From: JBBDYH01 sp040901795
Lineage (GTDB): Bacteria > Planctomycetota > Planctomycetia > Pirellulales > JALHPA01
Assembly (NCBI GenBank): GCA_040901795.1
Contig: JBBDYH010000072.1
Location: forward strand, 62,001 to 126,000
DNA: 64,000 nt
Direction: 5' to 3'
A model generated the notes under the pieces. The model had not been told where the DNA came from and made no database searches. It saw only the letters and a list, made by a program, of their open reading frames with translations. Below are positions 8,040 through 16,800 of the stretch, in pieces. The position numbers and the translations under genes were made by a program. The number at the start of each line of letters is the position of its first letter. Position 1 is the first letter of the stretch.

Positions 8040-9224
8040 TTAAGCGGCCGCGGCGACGACTTTTTTGGCCGCGTCGGTTAGCCCTTCGGCGCTGACGATG
8101 TTGGCGACGCTCTCTTTTAAAATCCGGCGGCCTTCGGCGACCTCTGTCCCTTCCAGCCGCACGACCAGCGGCACATCGAAGCCCACCGATGTATACGCTT
8201 CGACCAGCGCCGTGGCGATGGTTGTGCAGCGCATGATGCCGCCGAAGATGTTTACGAGCACCGCCTTGACGTTTTTGTCGGAAAGCAAGATGCGAAATGC
8301 CTCGGTGACCTGCTCCACATTCGCCCCGCCGCCGACGTCTAGAAAATTCGCCGGCTCGCCGCCGTGCAGTTTAATCAGGTCCATCGTGCTCATAGCCAGA
8401 CCGGCGCCATTGACCAGGCAAGCGATGTTGCCATCGAGCTTGACGTAGCTCAGGCCGGCCGCGGCGGCGCGGACCTCGGTGGGCTCCTCCTCATCAACAT
8501 CACGCAACTGGCCAAGTTCCTTGTGCCGGAAGAGCGCGTTGTCGTCGAAGCTCATTTTGGCGTCGAGCGCCAAAAGCTCGCCTTTGCCCGTCACCACCAG
8601 CGGGTTGATCTCCACGAGGCTGCAGTCATGGGCCACGAACAGCCGGCACAGATCGCGCATGAACTTGTCGGCCGAACGGACACTCGCGCCCGTCAGGTTC
8701 AAGTTTTTGCAGAGCTTGCGGACCTGGTAGCTTTGCAGGCCCGAATCGGGGTGAAACGGTTCGGTGAAGATCAGCTCCGGCGTTTTGGCGGCGACTACTT
8801 CGATGTTCATGCCGCCTGAGGGAGAGGCGATCAACACCGGCGAACGCGACGCGCGATCGACGACGATCCCCAGATACAACTCGCGGGCGATGTCGCAGCC
8901 TTCTTCGACCAGGACCTGGCGGACGGTCTGTCCCTCGGGTCCGGTTTGCAATGTGACCAGCGGCTGGCCGAGCAGATTACCCGCCACGCGTGCCGCCTCC
9001 TCGGCTGAGCGAACAAGTTGGACGCCGCGCTGCTGGGGGTTTGTCTTGAGCGCGCCTTTGCCGCGGCCGCCGGCATGGATTTGGGCCTTGACGACCGCAA
9101 GCGGACCGCCAAGATCTCGATACGCTTTGGCGGCTTCATCAGAGCTGCGCGCCACGATCGACCGCGGCACCGCGACGCCGGCCTGACGTAGGATCTGCTT
9201 GGCCTGGAATTCATGGATCTTCAT
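8040..9224 (-). CDS. sucC: Succinate-CoA ligase, beta subunit
   Basis: 394 aa, normal length. It supplies the ATP-grasp domain and the succinate site of the heterodimer. It begins MKIHEFQAKQILRQAGVAVP. The nucleotide-binding lysine/glycine loop is VKAQIHAGGRGKGAL (about residues 45-59). The C-terminal flavodoxin-like domain contains VNIFGGIMRCTTIA, and FLDVGGGAN lies ahead of it. It is first in the sucCD pair. The divergent fur gene starts about 200 bp away. Start ATG 9224 fits the family's fixed N-terminus. Confidence 0.97.
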   Translation of the reverse strand: MKIHEFQAKQILRQAGVAVPRSIVARSSDEAAKAYRDLGGPLAVVKAQIHAGGRGKGALKTNPQQRGVQLVRSAEEAARVAGNLLGQPLVTLQTGPEGQTVRQVLVEEGCDIARELYLGIVVDRASRSPVLIASPSGGMNIEVVAAKTPELIFTEPFHPDSGLQSYQVRKLCKNLNLTGASVRSADKFMRDLCRLFVAHDCSLVEINPLVVTGKGELLALDAKMSFDDNALFRHKELGQLRDVDEEEPTEVRAAAAGLSYVKLDGNIACLVNGAGLAMSTMDLIKLHGGEPANFLDVGGGANVEQVTEAFRILLSDKNVKAVLVNIFGGIMRCTTIATALVEAYTSVGFDVPLVVRLEGTEVAEGRRILKESVANIVSAEGLTDAAKKVVAAAA

Positions 9225-9431
9225 TGCCTAACCGCGGAGCTGTTGTTGGCTGCGTACAAGAAAACGGCGATTATACGAGCCGTGGCGCGAAGCGTAAATG
9301 ACGAATGCCCCGCCTCGGCGGGCAGGCTCCGCCCGAATGGCGAACGAGATCCCCATGACGAATCTCGAAGAGCGCTTGCCACTCGGACAGCTTGCTTGAT
9401 TGAAGATTGCGGTGGCGCTATAGTGGCGTTG

Positions 9432-9932
9432 ATGCAAAGAGCCTCTCGCGCTACCGCCGCTACCGCCAATCGTCGCCCTGCGCCGTCGCTGGACGACGTG
9501 CGATCCGCATTGCAATCGGCCGGCTGCCGCTTTACTGCACAACGAGGCGCGGTGTGGAGCTATCTGGCAAGCGTCGAGACTCATCCCACCGCCGAGCAGG
9601 TGTATCATGCCGTGCGGCGGCGAATTCCGCAGATCAGCCTGGCCACGGTGTATAACGCGCTGGAAGCGCTCGTTGAGGCGCGGCTGGCGACCAAGATCAC
9701 CAGCGGCGACGGCTGCGCGCGCTACGACTGCCGCGGCGAAGACCATTATCACTTGCGCGACGTCGAAACCGGCGAGGTTCGCGATCTGCCGGCACAGTTC
9801 GATCACGAGCTCTTGGAAAAGCTCGACCCACGACTGGTCGAGCGGCTGGCGCAGCAAGTGGGTTTTCAGGTGACAGGCTACCGGCTGGAAGTGCTGGGGC
9901 GATTTGACCGGCATCCAAGCGAAGAATCGTGA
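9432..9932 (+). CDS. Fur/PerR-family metal-dependent repressor
   Basis: 166 aa from ATG 9432. The frame is open back to 9213, but that part overlaps the sucC start and is not Fur-like. A winged helix spans about residues 20-90 (CRFTAQRGAVWSYLAS, then QISLATVYNALEALVEARL). PerR-like metal ligands can be matched: a His in ETHPTAEQVYHAV, Asp in RYDC, two His in EDHYHLRD, and Asp in EVRDLP. The two structural CxxC pairs that bind zinc in most Fur/PerR proteins are missing: the region after HYHLRD reads VETGEV. Its stop overlaps the hemY start (GTGA), implying translational coupling, so haem synthesis is a likely target together with peroxide or iron response. Confidence 0.88.
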   Translation: MQRASRATAATANRRPAPSLDDVRSALQSAGCRFTAQRGAVWSYLASVETHPTAEQVYHAVRRRIPQISLATVYNALEALVEARLATKITSGDGCARYDCRGEDHYHLRDVETGEVRDLPAQFDHELLEKLDPRLVERLAQQVGFQVTGYRLEVLGRFDRHPSEES

Positions 9933-11488
9933 ATCACGAAGCTGCGAATGTAGCTGGCAAATCTCCGCGGGCGATCGCCGTGATCGGGGGCGGGATCGCA
10001 GGGTTGGCCGCCGCCCATCGGTTGACGGAGATCGCGCCGGAGGCGCGCGTCACGTTGTTCGAGGCGGACGATCGATTGGGCGGTATCCTGCGGACAGACC
10101 AGCGCGATGGCTATCTGATCGAACGCTCCGCAGATATGTTCATGACGGCTCCCGCATGGGGCCTGGACCTCTGCGAGCGCGTGGGGCTGGCCGACGAGCT
10201 GATCTCGACCGACAAGCGGTATCGCAAAGCCTTTGTTGTGCGGCGTGGAAAGCTCGTGCCTGTGCCGGCGGGCTTCGCTCTGATGCAACCGGCGCGGGTT
10301 TGGCCGATCTTGACCACGCCGCTGTTGAGCTGGCGCGGCAAGCTCCGGCTGGCGATGGAGTATTTCGTGCCGCGGCGTCACGCAGCGTCTTCCATTGCCG
10401 GCCGCGCACCGTCCCATGATCCTGGCCTGGCCGCGCCGGGCCACCATGATGCTGCGACGACGGCAGCTCTCGCCGATGAAAGCCTGGCCTCGTTCGCACG
10501 CCGCCGGCTCGGGCGCGAAGCGTTCGAGCGGCTCGTGCAGCCATTGGTGGGGGGCATCTACACGGCCGACCCGGAGAAGCTCAGCGTCGCCGCCACGCTG
10601 CCGCGGTTTCTGGAAATGGAACGCGAGTACCGCAGCCTGATGCGCGCCGCCTGGCAAGAGCGGAAAAGCCACCCGCGGATGAAGTCCGAGACGCCGGCCG
10701 CGCGGGCGAGCGGCGCCCGCTACGACATGTTCGTCGCGCCGCGGGCGGGCATGTCGAGCCTGATTGAAGCGATCTGCCGCCGGTTGACAAACGTCGAAGT
10801 GCGTTTGCATTCGCCGGCGGAACGGTTGGAGCGCACGGCGCAAGGCCGATGGCGCGTTATCGTACCGTCGGCCGCGGCGACATTGCCCGGCGCCAAGGAG
10901 TTCGATGCGGTCATCGTGGCCACGCCGGCGCACGTCACCGCGCGTCTGCTGGGGCCGGACGCGAAGCTGCTCGCCGGAGAGCTTCGCGCCATCGAGTATG
11001 CCGGCAGCGCGATCGTCTGTCTCGGCTATCGGCGCTCGCAAGTCGCCCATCCGCTGAATGGGTTCGGCTTTGTCGTTCCCGCCGTGGAGCGGCGGCGAAT
11101 TTTGGCGGCGAGCTTTGCCAGCGTGAAGTTCGCAGGCCGCGCGCCTGACGAGCGCGTCTTGATCCGCGTATTCATTGGCGGCGCGCTGCAGCCGGAAATC
11201 ATCGACCGCAACAACGACGGCGAGCTGCAACGCGTCGCCTGCGAAGAACTGAATGAGCTCCTTGGCGCAAGCGGTGAGCCGGAAATAGCGACGGTCGCGC
11301 GCTGGAAAAACGCGATGCCGCAGTACCACGTGGGTCATCTCGATCGCGTGGCGCACATCGAAGCGCGCGTCGCCAAGTTGCCCGGCTTACAACTGGCCGG
11401 AAGCGCCTATCATGGCGTGGGCGTTCCGCACTGCATCCACAGCGGCCAGCAAGCCGCCGAGCGCGCGCTCGCCGCACCGAGGTCCTAA
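9929..11488 (+). CDS. hemY: Protoporphyrinogen (coproporphyrinogen III) oxidase
   Basis: 519 aa FAD-dependent oxidase of late haem biosynthesis. The dinucleotide-binding motif is VIGGGIAGLAAAHRL (about residues 18-32), followed by FEADDRLGG. The C-terminal FAD-contact block is LQLAGSAYHGVGVPHCIHSG, typical of HemY/HemG proteins. It is longer than the usual 460-480 aa because of an Ala/His-rich insertion near residues 150-185. The start is a GTG inside the preceding regulator's stop (GTGA overlap), so the two are co-translated. Whether the substrate is protoporphyrinogen or coproporphyrinogen cannot be decided from sequence alone. Membrane association is expected, although there is no obvious anchor. 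Confidence 0.93.
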   Translation: MNHEAANVAGKSPRAIAVIGGGIAGLAAAHRLTEIAPEARVTLFEADDRLGGILRTDQRDGYLIERSADMFMTAPAWGLDLCERVGLADELISTDKRYRKAFVVRRGKLVPVPAGFALMQPARVWPILTTPLLSWRGKLRLAMEYFVPRRHAASSIAGRAPSHDPGLAAPGHHDAATTAALADESLASFARRRLGREAFERLVQPLVGGIYTADPEKLSVAATLPRFLEMEREYRSLMRAAWQERKSHPRMKSETPAARASGARYDMFVAPRAGMSSLIEAICRRLTNVEVRLHSPAERLERTAQGRWRVIVPSAAATLPGAKEFDAVIVATPAHVTARLLGPDAKLLAGELRAIEYAGSAIVCLGYRRSQVAHPLNGFGFVVPAVERRRILAASFASVKFAGRAPDERVLIRVFIGGALQPEIIDRNNDGELQRVACEELNELLGASGEPEIATVARWKNAMPQYHVGHLDRVAHIEARVAKLPGLQLAGSAYHGVGVPHCIHSGQQAAERALAAPRS

Positions 11489-11584
11489 CCCACTCTCCCA
11501 CTCTCCCACTCTCCCCGTCTCCCCGTCTCGCCACCACCGGGGATTGCTGTCACTGACTAGCGCGCCTATCCTTGGTGAAGCAGC

Positions 11585-11657
11585 GGGCGGTTAGTTCAGC
11601 GGCTAGAACAGTGCCCTTACAAGGCAAAGGTCGGGGGTTCGATTCCCTCACCGCCCA
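11585..11657 (+). tRNA. tRNA-Val (anticodon TAC)
   Basis: A complete cloverleaf. The acceptor pair is GGGCGGT (11585-11591) and ACCGCCC (11650-11656), with discriminator A at 11657. The D stem is GTTC/GAAC. The anticodon loop is CTTACAA with TAC at 11618-11620. The T arm is GGGGG-TTCGATT-CCCTC. The anticodon stem has one mismatch at its outer pair (G27-A43). CCA is not encoded. Confidence 0.95.
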
Positions 11658-11880
11658 ATAAACTCTACGGCATAACGAGTTATGGCGTCCAAAGAACCTG
11701 GTCGACAGTGGCTGATTTTTAACGAGAAACAAGGACTTTTGGTAACCAATCGACCGAGCTAAGATCCCAAAACTTGCGAATCCGCGAATGGCAACCGAGC
11801 GGCCAAAGCACACGCCGACCCCGGATAGGTCAGCGGCGGCTAATCATCCGGGTAGCGAGCGTCTTGTAAGTAGCGGCGCA

Positions 11881-11921
11881 GCAAAACGCCCGCCGGGTGT
11901 CCCGAAAGCACCGAGCGGGCG
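11881..11921 (-). terminator. Terminator-like hairpin A
   Basis: The stem CGCCCGC (11887-11893) pairs with GCGGGCG (11915-11921), with extra pairing inside. Read on the minus strand it is followed by TTTT. It lies about 580 bp past the end of the minus-strand thioesterase gene. Confidence 0.5.
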
Positions 11922-12062
11922 ATTGCAGTTGCAGTTCCTGGCAACAATTATAATTGCAACGCGGCCGGTTCTGCTCCATAACCCGGTTCGGCTATACGGA
12001 TGATTGAATCAGTCGCCGGCCGCTATCAATCTAACCCGGGGGATCAGGCCTGGTTTCGCGCA

Positions 12063-12137
12063 TAAAAAGACCCGCACGTGCGGAAAGCCGCAAGCCATTT
12101 GGACGATGGGACGCGGCGCAGAACCCGCGTGCGGGTC
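12063..12137 (-). terminator. Terminator-like hairpin B, branched
   Basis: The perfect 10-bp outer stem GACCCGCACG (12069-12078) pairs with CGTGCGGGTC (12128-12137). The 49-base interior holds a second hairpin, TGCGG-AAAG-CCGCA. On the minus strand the stem is followed by TTTTT. The branched shape is unlike a simple terminator and could be a structured RNA 3' end. Confidence 0.45.
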
Positions 12138-12179
12138 AAGCGATTCAACCCCGAGTTCTCCGCGGAGTGCCGGCGCTAG

Positions 12180-12215
12180 AAAAAACCGCTCGGAACTAGG
12201 CCAAGAACCGAGCGG
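12180..12215 (-). terminator. Terminator-like hairpin C
   Basis: The stem CCGCTCGG (12186-12193) pairs with CCGAGCGG (12208-12215) around a 14-base loop. On the minus strand the stem is followed by six T. It is the nearest of the three to the thioesterase gene ending at 12501. Confidence 0.55.
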
Positions 12216-12500
12216 ACCAAATCGCTGACCCGGGGGGCATCAGCGGCGGTATCTAGCAACCAAGCCGATTAGTGCGAAACAACTTGCCACGTTATTGGGA
12301 ACCCAGTGGCACGAAAGTGGCCGCTGACGTTGGCCTCGCATCACATCAAGCCGTACGACGCGATTATCCGATAGCCACAGTGGGGAACTCGCCCCCGCAC
12401 GCCGCGCGGCCGCTCTGTTGGGGAGCGGCCGTTTCATTGCGTGGTCTGAATAGGGCCGTTTCAGAAGCTCCAATCCCTTATCGGCGGCAATACACCGCCG

Positions 12501-12950
12501 CTACCGCCGGGGCTCTTGCAGCCACTCGGGGAGCCGCCGGACGACACCTTGCTTGTCAACGCAGGCCACGACGCTGTGCCCCGTGGCCAAAAGATCTCGC
12601 TCGCGGAAGAGCTGGTATTCGTGCTCGATCCGGGCGCCGCGGGCCCTCAGCACGGTGGTCCGTAACGTGAGCAGGTCGTCGTAGTGAGCCGGCAAGAGAT
12701 ACCGGCAGCTCACTTCGGAGATGACCAGATAAAACCCTGCTTCCTCGACTTGCTTATAACTGTGGCCCATCGACCGCAACAGCTCGGTGCGGCCCATCTC
12801 GAAATAGTTGAGGTAGTTGGCGTGGTGCACGCGCGCCATCGCATCGGTCTCTTCATAGCGGACGCGGATTTCAAGTTCGTGTTGGGCCAGCACGTTGTTC
12901 ACTCGCCTCCTGAGGCAGTCGCGCGGAAACGTTGATAATAACGACAGCAT
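12501..12950 (-). CDS. Acyl-CoA thioesterase, YbgC-like hotdog family
   Basis: 149 aa from ATG 12950. A longer frame (to 13076) runs through a dispersed 'GAGCGAAGCGAAGGATC' repeat and is not credible; a GTG at 12902 is an alternative shorter start. The hotdog active-site helix is VRYEETDAMARVHHANYLNYFEMGR, with the YbgC-type catalytic Asp in ETDA and His/Asn in HHANYL. It is followed by SEVSCRYLLPAHYDDLLTLRT. It should hydrolyse short acyl-CoA or acyl-ACP thioesters in the cytoplasm. YbgC usually sits in a tol-pal cluster; none is here. Length is typical (about 135-150). Confidence 0.87.
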   Translation of the reverse strand: MLSLLSTFPRDCLRRRVNNVLAQHELEIRVRYEETDAMARVHHANYLNYFEMGRTELLRSMGHSYKQVEEAGFYLVISEVSCRYLLPAHYDDLLTLRTTVLRARGARIEHEYQLFRERDLLATGHSVVACVDKQGVVRRLPEWLQEPRR

Positions 12951-13174
12951 GCACTTAACGTCTAACGCTGCCGATGTCATCCTGAGCGAAGCGAAGGATC
13001 TGCGTGTCCCCCCCGGATGCTTCGCTCCGCTCAGCACGACTTGCCCGATTTGAAACCAAACATGAACGCCGCTCAAAAGCTGACAAGTTGACGAGAACCT
13101 CTTGTGGGGCCTATACTTCCGTTTGAAAGACTGCTGGACAGCTACGCAACAGTTTATCTTTACCCGCGGCGACT

Positions 13175-13666
13175 ATGAGCTTTGGCGAAGGGACCGTGAC
13201 CGGGTTTTCAACGATGCGGGGACGGAACTACCCCAGCATCCGGCAGTTCACGGTTTTTCTGGAGAACCGCGTCGGGCAGTTGCTGGAAGTCGTGCGCCGG
13301 TTCGAGGGAAGCCGCGTGCGGATCGTCGCGCTGTCGATCGCCGATTCGGCCGAATGCGCGTTCGTCCGCTTTCTGTTGAGCCACCCGGAGCAAGGCCGCG
13401 AGGTCCTCGAACGTGCCGGCCTGGCGATCATCGAAAGCGACCTGATTGGTGTCGAGCTTCCCGAGGGGGATCAGCCGCTCCTGCGGGTCTGTACGGCGCT
13501 GTTGCAAGCCGAGGTGAACATCGTGCAGGCGTATCCACTCATCATTCGGCCCCATGGCCGCCCGGCGGTGGCCTTGATGGTCGACAACATCGAGATGGGT
13601 TTGGATACGCTGGCCAGCAAAGGTTTCACGATGATCAGCGAAGCGGACCTGCAGGATGAGGAATAA
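13175..13666 (+). CDS. ACT-domain protein
   Basis: 163 aa, start ATG 13175; an internal ATG at 13214 (MRGRNYPSIRQ) is possible. Two ACT-like halves are visible. QFTVFLENRVGQLLEVVRRF at about residues 24-43 is the classic ACT opening with the ligand-binding loop ENRVGQL. A second half follows around LPEGDQPLLRVCTALLQAEVNIVQAYPL. Such stand-alone tandem ACT proteins bind amino acids and act as sensors. Planctomycete versions resemble acetolactate-synthase regulatory domains, but no ilv gene is adjacent. It ends VDNIEMGLDTLASKGFTMIS. It is probably cytoplasmic. Confidence 0.82.
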   Translation: MSFGEGTVTGFSTMRGRNYPSIRQFTVFLENRVGQLLEVVRRFEGSRVRIVALSIADSAECAFVRFLLSHPEQGREVLERAGLAIIESDLIGVELPEGDQPLLRVCTALLQAEVNIVQAYPLIIRPHGRPAVALMVDNIEMGLDTLASKGFTMISEADLQDEE

Positions 13667-13824
13667 GGGGCTTGCCTTCGACGTGGCCGCGTCCACCGCG
13701 GCGGATGTGAGCGAGTTCCACGTGGTCACGCCCGCCGTTGCGGCCGTGACTAGCCAGTCTCGGGCCTGCGACGAGCTCATCGAGAAGAGACCTGCTCAAC
13801 CGAAAGGCTTTATTGGTTCTGCGC

Positions 13825-16800
13825 TCATGTCGCATGGCGAATCGCTTTGCGCCACGGCAGCATCGCAAGCTCCTCTTCGTTGGCCAATAGCCAATCGACC
13901 GCCAGCCGGATGTCGAGCGTGATACCTCCGTCACTGTCGGCGGCCGCGACTGACGAGAAGTCGTTCCCTGGAGAACTTTCGATCGACGCTTCCGGAGCCG
14001 GCGGCGGCGCTGGAGTCACTGATTGAACAAGGATATACTCGCCCACCGTCCGGGCTTCGCCAGTGACGCGAATCAGCCACGTGCCCGCGGTCGAAATTGT
14101 GATGCTTTCATTGCGGCCATCCGATAACGGCGTGCCGGATGCGATAAGCGCTCCCGATGAAGCATAGAGTGTTGGATTCAGATTGTTGATGAACTGGTGC
14201 GGGCCGTCACTTGGCGTACGCGTTTCCACGGTTATCACGTGGCCGTCAGTTACGGTGACGCTGTACCAGTCCGCATCCTCCGGGATATCCTCCGCTGCGT
14301 ATTCCACCGTGTTGGGCGCGTAAATCGTGCGGAAGTTGGTGGCTCCACCCAAATAGAAGTCCAGCGGGATGGTGGAATAGTAGACTAGCCCCGGCGGTGT
14401 CGCGGAGTTGGGTGTTATCTCATCGAGCGTATAGGAAAAGCTCGACACGTTGGCGGTCGGCATGGGTCCGAAGCTGAGGATTTGCGTCGTGCCCACCGGG
14501 TTGACGGCATAGCCGTGGCTGGACGAATTCCCGCCGTCGAGCGTCGTGTCGTCAACGATCCCGCCGGGACCGTTCGTCACCAGCGTATTCGGGTTGAGCA
14601 CATCGATGTCTGCCGTAAAATCACGGGTCACCTGGATGTCCGGGCGGCCGACAATGAGGGGATTAGAGCTCGCAGACCCAGCACTGACGAAGCGGTCATG
14701 AACGGTCAACCTGCCGCCTCCTCGGACCCAGGACTCGATGGCCGGCAACGCGTCCAATAGTGCCTGCGAGACTGCGGTGTTGTTCTGCTCGTAGATCGTC
14801 AGCACGTCGATCGTGCTTAGGTCGAACGTGCTTATGTTGGTAATTTGTCGCGCGACATAGCCGGCCTCGACGATCGGCGTCGCTGGCCGCGTGCTATTGG
14901 GGTTAAAGTCCGTGTAGTAGCCGACGATAATCGGCCTGATCGCGCCCAAGGCGACTTGCTGCGTCAGATCCTGAGCAGTGGCCGGCAAGTCGTTACCGGC
15001 GGTTTCAGCCTCAAACACTGCACTGCGAAGGACCTGCAGACTGTATTCGGTGCCGATCTGGCCTGTGACCTTCACGAGGTACGTTCCGCCCGTGCCGGCT
15101 GGTATCACGCTGCCGGCAGTCCAGTTAGTGCCATCATCGCTTGACACCTCGATTGTCGGCGCAGGACCGGCCAGCCGCGTTGCGACGAGCGTAGCGGCCT
15201 CGTCGGCGGCGAGCGTGAATGAGTAAGTGTCGGGGCTCGTGTCGAGCGTGAACTTTTGAACGGTGTCGAAGTGCTTGGTGCTGTCGAAGGAGCGGAATGC
15301 AATGCCGCCGCCCGTGATGGATGTGTCGTTGGCGGCGACTGTGTTGAGCAGCGTCGTGCCATCGCTGTCATAGAGCCGCCCGATGATGTCGCCATCGGTC
15401 TGCCAGTCGACCACAAAGCGGTACCATTTGTTGGCCTGCCACGACTGGGGGGCTACGGCCAAATCTTCGTATTTGTAACCTGGATTCTTTCCGAGAATGA
15501 GTTGTCCGGTGTTGGGCGCCATCTGCAGCGAGTACGTGCCGGTGCTCGTGGCGCCAAAGCCGAAGTATCCGCGACCGGTGGGGCCGCCTGCCGAACGGAT
15601 CCAAACCGAAATCGTATCTCCCTGCTGGACGTGCACCGTGGCGTCGTCGCGATAGATCCAGCCGCCGAGGCCGTAATTGATTCGATCTTCCAAGCCGTAC
15701 TGTCCATCGTGCGCGGCCGCTTCGGTGACGAACGCATTGCTGCCGCGGTCCTTGCCGTTCGACAACTCGATGTATTCATCCTTATTCATGTCCTCGAAGT
15801 CATCGAGCACGGCGCCTGGTATATACGAGCCAATCGAACCGATCACTGCCGCTCGATCGGCCGTCTTTGCGCCGTTGTCAAGTGTGACGAACGTCGTGTC
15901 GAGGTTCTGAACCGCTGCGCCGCTATCGCGAACCGCGTTCAGAAGTACGTCGAGACTGTAGTTTCCGGCCGTAGCGCTTGAGACCTCAATCGTCAGCGTG
16001 CCCGCCGGCAAGGGATCGCTTCCGTTCGCATCTATAGGATTCGTGGTTTCGTCAACGGCGTCATGCGTCAGCGTAATCGTCGCGCCGGCCGCGGGGTTGA
16101 CCTGGACGGATACCACCTGCTCAGGACTGCCATCCAGTTCGACGGTGAAGCGGTCAATATCGCCAGCAGAATTGAACGCGTCGGCAACTTTTGCCTGGTA
16201 GACAAGCGAGCCGAGCGGCTCGACGGCCGCGAAGTTGGTGACCGCACGCGGCGCGACCGCAAACGTCCGAGTGTATTCCGCCGCGCCGGTCGCGCTGAGA
16301 ACGCGGAACCGATAGTTACCGTCCGGAGCGTTTTCATTCACGGTCATTTGGACGCCACGCCCTGGAAAGGCTTGATAGCCGGACGGAGTGGTGAGCGGGA
16401 TTAGCACGTCGTCTACGCCATCAAATACACCGTTCGCACCCGAGTAAAGCAGCTCGTAGTTTCCAACAGTTGACACGCTCGTCGCATTCATCACATGGCT
16501 GAATTGAACGCTGACCGTTTGACCCAATTCGAGACGACTAAGCGTTCCGCCCGGGGCTCCAATGCCGCTGATGGCAATGACAACAGGTGTTGCGACCTCT
16601 GCACCGACCGCAGCGGCGGCGTCGATGCGGCCGGCGCCGAGCTTCCCTGTGAAGTTCGGATTGACGCTGTCGATGTTGTCGGCCGTCGCCAGGAGCTGCG
16701 AGGCCACTTGCGCTGCCGACCACGATGGGGTCTTCGCCTGGATGAGCGCTGCAACACCGGCGGCGCCAGGCGCGGCCATGCTCGTGCCGCTGATGCGGCC

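Larger units (their letters stand above)
11658..12500. other. Gene-poor region after tRNA-Val with serial hairpins
   Basis: No protein-coding frame here looks real. The short open frames have no start signals or recognisable products. The region contains the palindrome-like CATAACGAGTTATG (11671-11684), three hairpins that read as minus-strand intrinsic terminators (listed separately), and a plus-oriented hairpin CGGCCGCTC...GAGCGGCCG followed by TTTC around 12408-12435. Two phrases (near 12033 and 12227) repeat the pattern 'GACCCGGGGG-ATCAG', suggesting a partly duplicated non-coding unit. It could encode small RNAs or be the remains of an element integrated behind the tRNA. Confidence 0.5.

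Noticed and set aside
9878..11356. Long open frame (492 aa) antisense to hemY
   Set aside because: Arg/Ala-rich peptide without domains, complementary to a well-recognised enzyme gene; a codon-bias shadow in GC-rich DNA.
11658..12500. Integron attC array
   Set aside because: The hairpins lack the RYYYAAC/GTTRRRY boxes, and there is no integrase.
12951..13076. N-terminal extension of the thioesterase
   Set aside because: Encoded by a dispersed GAGCGAAGCGAAGGATC-type repeat; absent from the hotdog family.
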